NCBI RefSeq assembly: GCF_027307225.1
Contig: NZ_DAHUXJ010000145.1
Span: 1-53,342, forward strand
Reading direction: 5' to 3'
Source: Bradyrhizobium sp.
GTDB lineage: Bacteria; Pseudomonadota; Alphaproteobacteria; Rhizobiales; Xanthobacteraceae
Length of the DNA stretch: 53,342 nucleotides
The translations under genes were made by a program, and so were the position numbers. Of this stretch, positions 51,537 to 53,342 are shown piece by piece. The stretch's first letter is position 1. The number at the start of each line of letters is the position of its first letter. A model generated the notes under the pieces. It searched no databases. It worked only from the letters and a program-made list of their open reading frames with translations, and was not told where the DNA came from.

Positions 51537-53161
51537 CACCAGCCCGATTGTCCCCAGCCCTGCTGGGCCGGATAGACGCGCTGGGACGGATAGGCCTGCT
51601 GCCCCGGATAATAGATCTGGCCGCCCCGCCGTGCCGAATTGGTCCCTTGGGGGATCAGGTTGCGCTGCGGTTCCGGACTGCGCTGGAAAAACGACAAGAA
51701 GCCGTCGCCGCTGTCGCCCCAGCCACCATCGCTCGCAACGGCGACGTCGGCCGAAGGCGTCGACGGCTTGCGCGTGATAAAGCCGCCCTGGGGCTGGTCG
51801 CTCAAGACTGCGACGAATTCGGTACGGTAGTTGGTCTCTGCGCTCAACGGCTCGTCCGAGATGATGATCGAGGATCGCGGCAAGGTGGTCGGCGCGATGC
51901 GATCGAGCACATCCTGCGGAATCGTGACGCGATCGAGCGCGTCCTTGGCATCGTCGCCCTTGTCGATCGTGACCTCGGTCCAGCGCAGCCCCGTGTCGGA
52001 GCGCGCCACCGCGGTGAAAATATGCGTGCCGATCGGCTTGTCCGGATCGCGGATCGTGACCGGAACCTCAATGCTCGAATCGAACACTTCGCCGCCGCCG
52101 TCCGGCGCCGGCTTGTGCGTGTTCCGCCGCACGTAAAGCTTCTGCGTGGCACGGCTGATGTAGATCGAGAACGGCTCGACAGCGAGCTTGGCATCGGTCG
52201 CGGCTTTCACGGTGTCGGCTTTCCTGGCCGCGGCAGCCTTGGCGGCGTCCTTTGTCGTGGCGGCGGCCTCAATCTTCGATTTCGCGTCGGCTTTGGCGGC
52301 ATCGAGCCGCGCCGACGCTTCTTCAGCCTTGGGAGCCACCTTTTCCTTCAGCAATTCGGCCCTCACCGTCGCCTGTTGCGTCCTCGCGCTGGCGAGCGCC
52401 TTGTCGGCGAACGCCAGCTCGGCGGCGGTATGTGTCTTGAGTTGCTCCATTCTGCGCAGCGACGCGTTAAGCGAAATCGTCTCGTGCGCCGCCGTCGCGG
52501 CGGCTCTCTTTGCCTCATCGGCGGCCTGGGTGGCCCCCTCGACCTCACGATTTGCCGCGACGGCGCGCGCCGGAGCGGCCGCGAGAGCTTCCGGCTTCGG
52601 CTTGAACAGCGCCAGCACCGGATGCGAAAAGTCCGCCGGAGCCTCATCATCCGGCGAGATGATCACCCGCATTCCGATCCACGTCTTCTCGAACAGGTCC
52701 TCGGCAAATTCGTAAGGCATTCGCACGCAGCCGTGCGATGCCGCATAACCCGGCAGCGGGCCGCCATGCAGCGCGATGCCGTTCCAGGTGATGCGCTGCA
52801 TGTTCGGCATCCAGGCATCGTCATACATGGTCGAGTGGTGGTCCTTGTCCTTCTCGACGACGGCGAAGACCCCGGCCGGCGTCTCCCGTCCCGTGGTTCC
52901 GCTCGACACCGGCGCGCGCAGGATCCAGCCATCGGCGTCGTAGAAAGTGACCTTTTGCGCACTGATCGACACGATCGCCATGATCGGCTCGCCTGCCACG
53001 CGCGGCGCCGTCGCCTCGACGGTTGGCGCGGGACGACCCGCTCTCGCCGCGGCGCCGGCGGGCAGCGCTGTCGTCGCGGTGACCGCCGCGAGCGCCACGA
53101 TTGCGCCTGCTCCCCACCGCCGCATCACGGCGGGTTGCGCCGTCACGAACCTGTTCAACAT
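51536..53161 (-). CDS. L,D-transpeptidase with Ala-rich helix and second YkuD-like domain
   Basis: A 541-residue exported protein: N-terminal signal region (GAGAIVALAAVTATTALPAG), then a YkuD domain at about 60-170 with the catalytic signature HGG (132) and SHGCVRM (Cys145). L,D-transpeptidases make 3-3 crosslinks or attach proteins to peptidoglycan, abundant in Rhizobiales. Residues 190-328 are an Ala/Lys/Glu-rich helix. Residues 329-390 repeat the start of the YkuD fold (FSIYISRATQKLYVRR, then RDPDKPIGTHIFTAV) but have no catalytic Cys. The C-terminus is Gln/Tyr-rich (YYPGQQAYPSQRVYPAQQ). Confidence 0.9.
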   Translation of the reverse strand: MLNRFVTAQPAVMRRWGAGAIVALAAVTATTALPAGAAARAGRPAPTVEATAPRVAGEPIMAIVSISAQKVTFYDADGWILRAPVSSGTTGRETPAGVFAVVEKDKDHHSTMYDDAWMPNMQRITWNGIALHGGPLPGYAASHGCVRMPYEFAEDLFEKTWIGMRVIISPDDEAPADFSHPVLALFKPKPEALAAAPARAVAANREVEGATQAADEAKRAAATAAHETISLNASLRRMEQLKTHTAAELAFADKALASARTQQATVRAELLKEKVAPKAEEASARLDAAKADAKSKIEAAATTKDAAKAAAARKADTVKAATDAKLAVEPFSIYISRATQKLYVRRNTHKPAPDGGGEVFDSSIEVPVTIRDPDKPIGTHIFTAVARSDTGLRWTEVTIDKGDDAKDALDRVTIPQDVLDRIAPTTLPRSSIIISDEPLSAETNYRTEFVAVLSDQPQGGFITRKPSTPSADVAVASDGGWGDSGDGFLSFFQRSPEPQRNLIPQGTNSARRGGQIYYPGQQAYPSQRVYPAQQGWGQSGW

Positions 53162-53215
53162 GCCACGCCCCGATTGAATGCCTGTCCCGCGCTTGGGTCG
53201 GCCAAAGCACCGGCC

Positions 53216-53342
53216 CAGTGCGGTGAATTTGAAGTTCCTATCAGTTTTCGCCGCGAGTTTGTCATAGCAACTTCAAATTCAAACCCGCACTGGAAACGAT
53301 AGGCTGCTAGAGCTCCTTTGATTCCGAAGTTCGCATCAGAGG
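53216..53342. repeat. Composite hairpin repeat B+D (reversed), cut by window end
   Basis: Type B 53216-53292 (CAGTGCGGTGAATTTGAAG ... AACCCGCACTG), a 14-base spacer, then the left arm of type D from CTAG at 53307 to the window end. It lies just upstream of the L,D-transpeptidase start, 54 bases from its ATG. Confidence 0.9.

Noticed and set aside
1..53342. Regularly recurring hairpins as a CRISPR array
   Set aside because: Copies are kilobases apart, no uniform spacers exist and no cas genes are present.

Overview
The window reads as chromosomal DNA of a GC-rich Rhizobiales alphaproteobacterium, most likely Bradyrhizobium or a close relative. The reasons are the flgE-flgK-flgL order behind a sigma-54 promoter, a GPR/RgsE-like polar-growth protein, a TrxB-type ferredoxin-NADP reductase, an MlaE with a fused N-terminal STAS domain, and characteristic intergenic palindromes. 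No rRNA, tRNA, CRISPR array, transposase or prophage gene was seen.

Layout. 0.1-3.0 kb: a two-gene minus-strand unit, a PLP-dependent fold-type-I enzyme translationally coupled to an ATP-grasp ligase. 3.1-9.0 kb: flgE, flgK and flgL. 9.1-17.4 kb: housekeeping and stress genes (Tat-exported MsrB, FAD oxidoreductase, SixA-like phosphatase, universal stress protein, small membrane proteins, DHA2 exporter, acyl-CoA desaturase, DUF892 protein). 17.8-22.5 kb: flippase-like membrane protein, DUF2147 protein, ferredoxin-NADP reductase, thioesterase, 2Fe-2S ferredoxin, HPt protein. 22.9-27.8 kb: a 1640-residue coiled-coil GPR-like protein. 28.2-37.4 kb: mlaEFD lipid transporter, dipeptide epimerase, MFS transporter, an acidic hypothetical protein, EthD protein, threonine dehydratase, metallophosphoesterase. 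37.7-42.6 kb: a gene-poor stretch with several very small genes, a Met/His-rich secreted peptide, a cold-shock protein, a single-domain response regulator and an S21 paralogue. 42.6-53.2 kb: AraC regulator and divergent cytochrome P450, thiD, RAM-domain protein, tartrate dehydrogenase, pyruvate kinase, lytic transglycosylase, ketopantoate-reductase-like protein, L,D-transpeptidase.

The most striking signal is a mosaic family of about 75-bp hairpin repeats ending in CTAG. I distinguish six arm types by their tips: A GTGCTCC, B GTGCGG, C GTGGTCC, D GAGCTCC, E (G)TGCCC, F GTGGAGT. They occur mainly as fixed pairs (A+B, D+B, F+C) joined by a 13-15 nt AT-rich spacer, at about a dozen sites in either orientation. 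Tip bases differ between types but stay complementary within an element. Some copies touch genes: their CTAG ends supply stop codons, one hairpin ends 3 bases before a start codon, and two type-E copies appear to supply the Shine-Dalgarno sequence and ATG of a desaturase and of an MFS transporter. One A+B copy sits inside an older two-hairpin REP, flanked by CTAG on both sides, which looks like insertion with duplication of a CTAG target. No mobilising enzyme is visible here.
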